A stretch of DNA of 7,944 nucleotides from an uncultured Collinsella sp. (GTDB lineage Bacteria; Actinomycetota; Coriobacteriia; Coriobacteriales; Coriobacteriaceae), in assembly GCA_902490245.1 (NCBI GenBank), contig CABUDB010000067.1, positions 1-7,944 on the forward strand, given 5' to 3'. A model generated the notes under the pieces. The model was not told where the DNA came from, made no database searches, and saw only the letters and a program-made list of their open reading frames with translations. Below, in pieces: positions 6,590 to 7,944 of this stretch (position 1 is the first letter of the stretch; each line of letters begins with the position of its first letter). The translations under genes were made by a program, and so were the position numbers.

Positions 6590-7474
6590 ATGAGCGAAAA
6601 GCAAATGAGGCTCGGCGCCCTCGAAGCCGGCGGGACCAAGATGGTCTGTGCCGTGGTGTCCGGCGACGGCGAGGTCCTCGACCGTATGGAGACCCCGACG
6701 CTTACGCCCGCCGAGACCGTCCCGCAAATGGTCGAGTGGTTCACCGCCCGCGATGTGGACGCGTTGGGCATCGGCGCCTTCGGCCCGACCTGCGTCGACC
6801 CCAACGATGAGCGCTACGGCTCCATCCTCCAGACGCCCAAGCTCGCGTGGCGAGGCTATGGTCTTCGCGCCGCGTTCGCCGACGCCCTCGGGATTCCGGT
6901 GGCCTACGACACGGACGTGAACGTTGCCTGCCTCGGCGAAGTGGTCTTCGGCTGCTGCAAGGGGCTCGAGGACGCCGTCTACGTGACCATCGGCACCGGC
7001 GTGGGCGCGGGCGTCATGTGCGCGGGCAGGCTCCTTCACGGCATGCTGCACCCCGAGGCCGGCCACATGCTGGTAAGGATTCGTCCCACCGAGGAGGGAC
7101 GCTGCGTCTGCCCGAGTCACGCGAGCTGTCTCGAGGGCCTCGCCTCCGGCCCCGCCATCGCCGCGCGCTGGGGAAAGCCCGCGGCCGAGCTCGCGGACAA
7201 CGCTGAGGTGTGGGCGCTCGAGGGGGATTATCTGGGGCAGATGTGCGCGAACCTCGTGCTCATGTACTCGCCTCGCCGCATCGTCCTCGGCGGCGGCGTG
7301 ATGCACCAGGAGCAGCTCTACGGCATCGTCCGCAAGAAGACCCTTGAATATCTGGGTGGCTACATCCAGACCGCCGAGCTTAAGGACATAGAGAGCTACA
7401 TCTGCGCCCCGGGCTGCGGTGGCGACCAAGGAATCCTCGGCGCGGCCGAGCTGGCAAGAAGGGCGCTCGCGTAA
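6590..7474 (+). CDS. ROK-family sugar kinase, probable fructokinase (YdhR/GmuE-like)
   Basis: ATP-dependent kinase of the ROK family, most likely fructose to fructose 6-phosphate. Over 294 residues: phosphate-binding loop LEAGGTKMVCAV (11-22); AYDTDVNVACLGE (105-117), with Asp109 as the probable catalytic base; ATP-site IGTGVGAGV (134-142); GHM (158-160) followed by a Cys/His cluster C172, C174, H177, C180, resembling the zinc site of ROK fructokinases; CLEGLASGPAI (180-190); and LGGGVM (233-238). The N-terminal LEAGGTK and spaced zinc cluster favour the fructokinase branch over NagC-type repressors; no HTH is present. AAGGAGG (6578-6584) is five bases before ATG 6590. It lies 79 bases after the hydrolase gene on the same strand, with a hairpin between, so it may also be expressed at a different level. 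Other hexoses (mannose, glucose) remain possible. Confidence 0.88.
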   Translation: MSEKQMRLGALEAGGTKMVCAVVSGDGEVLDRMETPTLTPAETVPQMVEWFTARDVDALGIGAFGPTCVDPNDERYGSILQTPKLAWRGYGLRAAFADALGIPVAYDTDVNVACLGEVVFGCCKGLEDAVYVTIGTGVGAGVMCAGRLLHGMLHPEAGHMLVRIRPTEEGRCVCPSHASCLEGLASGPAIAARWGKPAAELADNAEVWALEGDYLGQMCANLVLMYSPRRIVLGGGVMHQEQLYGIVRKKTLEYLGGYIQTAELKDIESYICAPGCGGDQGILGAAELARRALA

Positions 7475-7506
7475 CTTGCGCTCTCTCCGCCATACAACGC
7501 GTTAAG

Positions 7507-7556
7507 AAAAGACGAGCGCTTCTTGCCAATTGGGCGGCAAGAAGCGCTCGTCTTTT
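7507..7556. terminator. Strong bidirectional intrinsic terminator
   Basis: Two perfectly complementary 21-base arms (7507-7527 and 7536-7556) surround an 8-base loop AATTGGGC. The arms begin with AAAA and end with TTTT, so a T run follows the stem on both strands. It closes the PTS/hydrolase/kinase transcription unit 32 bases after the kinase stop, and also lies 34 bases beyond the - strand stop of the DegV-like remnant. Confidence 0.9.
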
Positions 7557-7590
7557 GCATTTGTTTTTGGGGCAGGACGCCCCGCCTCCG

Positions 7591-7815
7591 CTAGAGTCCC
7601 TGGACCGCCACACCCACGAGGTTTGGACCGGTGTGGACAAGAAGCGCGGGGCTGATGTCGGAGCGGACGACCTCCACCACGTTGGCCACGCGCTCGCGCA
7701 GGGCCTGCTCCATGCGGTCGTAGAGGTCGGCGTAGGCCGAGGTGCAGCTTACGGCAAAGCGCACCTTGGGGTGCTTCTCGACGATGGCGGCGATGAGCTT
7801 GACCTCGGTGCGATG
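7591..7815 (-). pseudogene. C-terminal fragment of a DegV-family (fatty-acid-binding) protein
   Basis: The - strand frame ending in TAG at 7593-7591 reads through EVKLIAAIVEKHPKVRFAV and a terminal SPALLVHTGPNLVGVAV. The closing HTGP-x-x-VGVA pattern is the hallmark of the DegV C-terminus, where DegV proteins close the fatty-acid-binding fold. Only about 75 of the usual 280-300 residues remain. The frame formally opens at an ATG at 7833, but those first codons are out-of-frame transposase DNA and no ribosome-binding site fits. I therefore treat it as a 5'-deleted remnant. The DegV assignment rests on the last 30 or so residues. The shared terminator at 7507-7556 would have ended the intact gene. 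Confidence 0.6.
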
Positions 7816-7868
7816 CGGTACTTGCACAGCCATTTCGTGTGCGCGAGGCTGTTGGCTTTCTGGGCCAC
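7812..7868 (-). pseudogene. tnpA: Truncated IS200/IS605-type transposase tnpA (N-terminal 19 codons)
   Basis: From GTG at 7868 the - strand encodes VAQKANSLAHTKWLCKYRI, matching the highly conserved start of IS200-type Y1 transposases (S-L-A-H-T-x-W-x-C-K-Y-H-I). Similarity stops abruptly at about 7812, and the frame then runs 20 unrelated codons through DegV-like DNA to TAA at 7751-7749. The HUH and catalytic Tyr regions are missing, so no active enzyme can be made. The Arg at the penultimate position, where His is usual, is a further mutation or the first base of the junction. A good ribosome-binding site, GGGGGAAGGT (7885-7876), precedes the start by seven bases. Confidence 0.7.
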
Positions 7869-7875
7869 AGCAATC

Positions 7876-7926
7876 ACCTTCCCCCTAGTATGATGACCTG
7901 AACAATCCTCATGCTAGGGGGAAGGT
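7876..7926. repeat. 18-base-pair inverted repeat upstream of the tnpA remnant
   Basis: Arms 7876-7893 and 7909-7926 are complementary over 18 positions with a single non-Watson-Crick pair (7889/7913), around a 15-base loop. Read on the - strand, the 3' arm contains the tnpA ribosome-binding site, so folding would hide it. Read on the + strand, the stem is followed by TTTTT (7926-7930), the form of an intrinsic terminator. Both readings come directly from the bases; the regulatory roles are inferred from IS200 precedent. Confidence 0.75.
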
Positions 7927-7944
7927 TTTTATGAGTGATTGCAC

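Larger units (their letters stand above)
7812..7926 (-). mobile_element. Remnant of the left part of an IS200/IS605-type element
   Basis: The segment holds the truncated tnpA start and the long palindrome immediately upstream of it. In IS200 elements a leader hairpin near the left end limits tnpA translation. The element must have extended toward lower coordinates and was lost by a deletion reaching into the DegV-like gene. The outer left end is not defined here and may lie beyond 7926. Confidence 0.55.

Noticed and set aside
7555..7893. + strand open frame of 112 codons over the terminator and remnants
   Set aside because: It is antisense to the DegV-like and tnpA fragments, begins inside the terminator stem, and shows no family features.
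1..7944. CRISPR array, tRNA, rRNA or phage genes
   Set aside because: No regularly spaced repeats, cloverleaf-like segment, rRNA-like stretch or phage-type protein could be seen.

Overview
The window is about 65% G+C and densely coded on the + strand. Its N-terminal IS200-type transposase fragment, DegV-type protein tail and very C/G-rich third codon positions suggest an anaerobic gut or oral member of the Coriobacteriia (Collinsella/Olsenella-like). That placement is an inference from composition and protein style; no rRNA or other marker gene is present.

Layout. (1) Positions 3-2720: a large LevR-type regulator with PTS regulation domains. Its AAA+ core looks crippled for sigma-54 activation: the Walker A is kept, but the Walker B acidic pair is replaced and there is no room for a GAFTGA loop. 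(2) Positions 2721-2843: an intergenic region with a plausible sigma-70-type promoter and a palindromic element at the expected transcription start. (3) Positions 2844-5373: four genes for a complete mannose-family PTS permease in the order IIB, IIC, IID, IIA. (4) Positions 5386-6510: a DUF2961/GH172 family glycoside hydrolase without a signal peptide. (5) Positions 6538-6575: an intercistronic hairpin, followed at 6590-7474 by a ROK-family sugar kinase of the fructokinase (YdhR/GmuE-like) type. (6) Positions 7507-7556: a strong bidirectional terminator. (7) Positions 7591-7926 on the - strand: a scar in which the first ~19 codons of an IS200-type transposase, with its leader hairpin, run directly into the out-of-frame last ~75 codons of a DegV-like gene.

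How the genes may work together. The arrangement resembles the levR/levDEFG-sacC logic of Bacillus subtilis: a PTS-controlled regulator, a mannose-family fructose PTS and a fructan hydrolase. Here, however, the hydrolase is an intracellular GH172 enzyme. Characterised GH172 members act on alpha-D-fructofuranosides (difructose dianhydride I) or D-arabinofuranosides. A coherent hypothesis is that the PTS imports and phosphorylates a small fructofuranosyl sugar, GH172 splits it in the cytoplasm, and the ROK kinase phosphorylates the released free hexose for glycolysis. The enzyme families can be read from the sequence; the substrate and the pathway are inferred.
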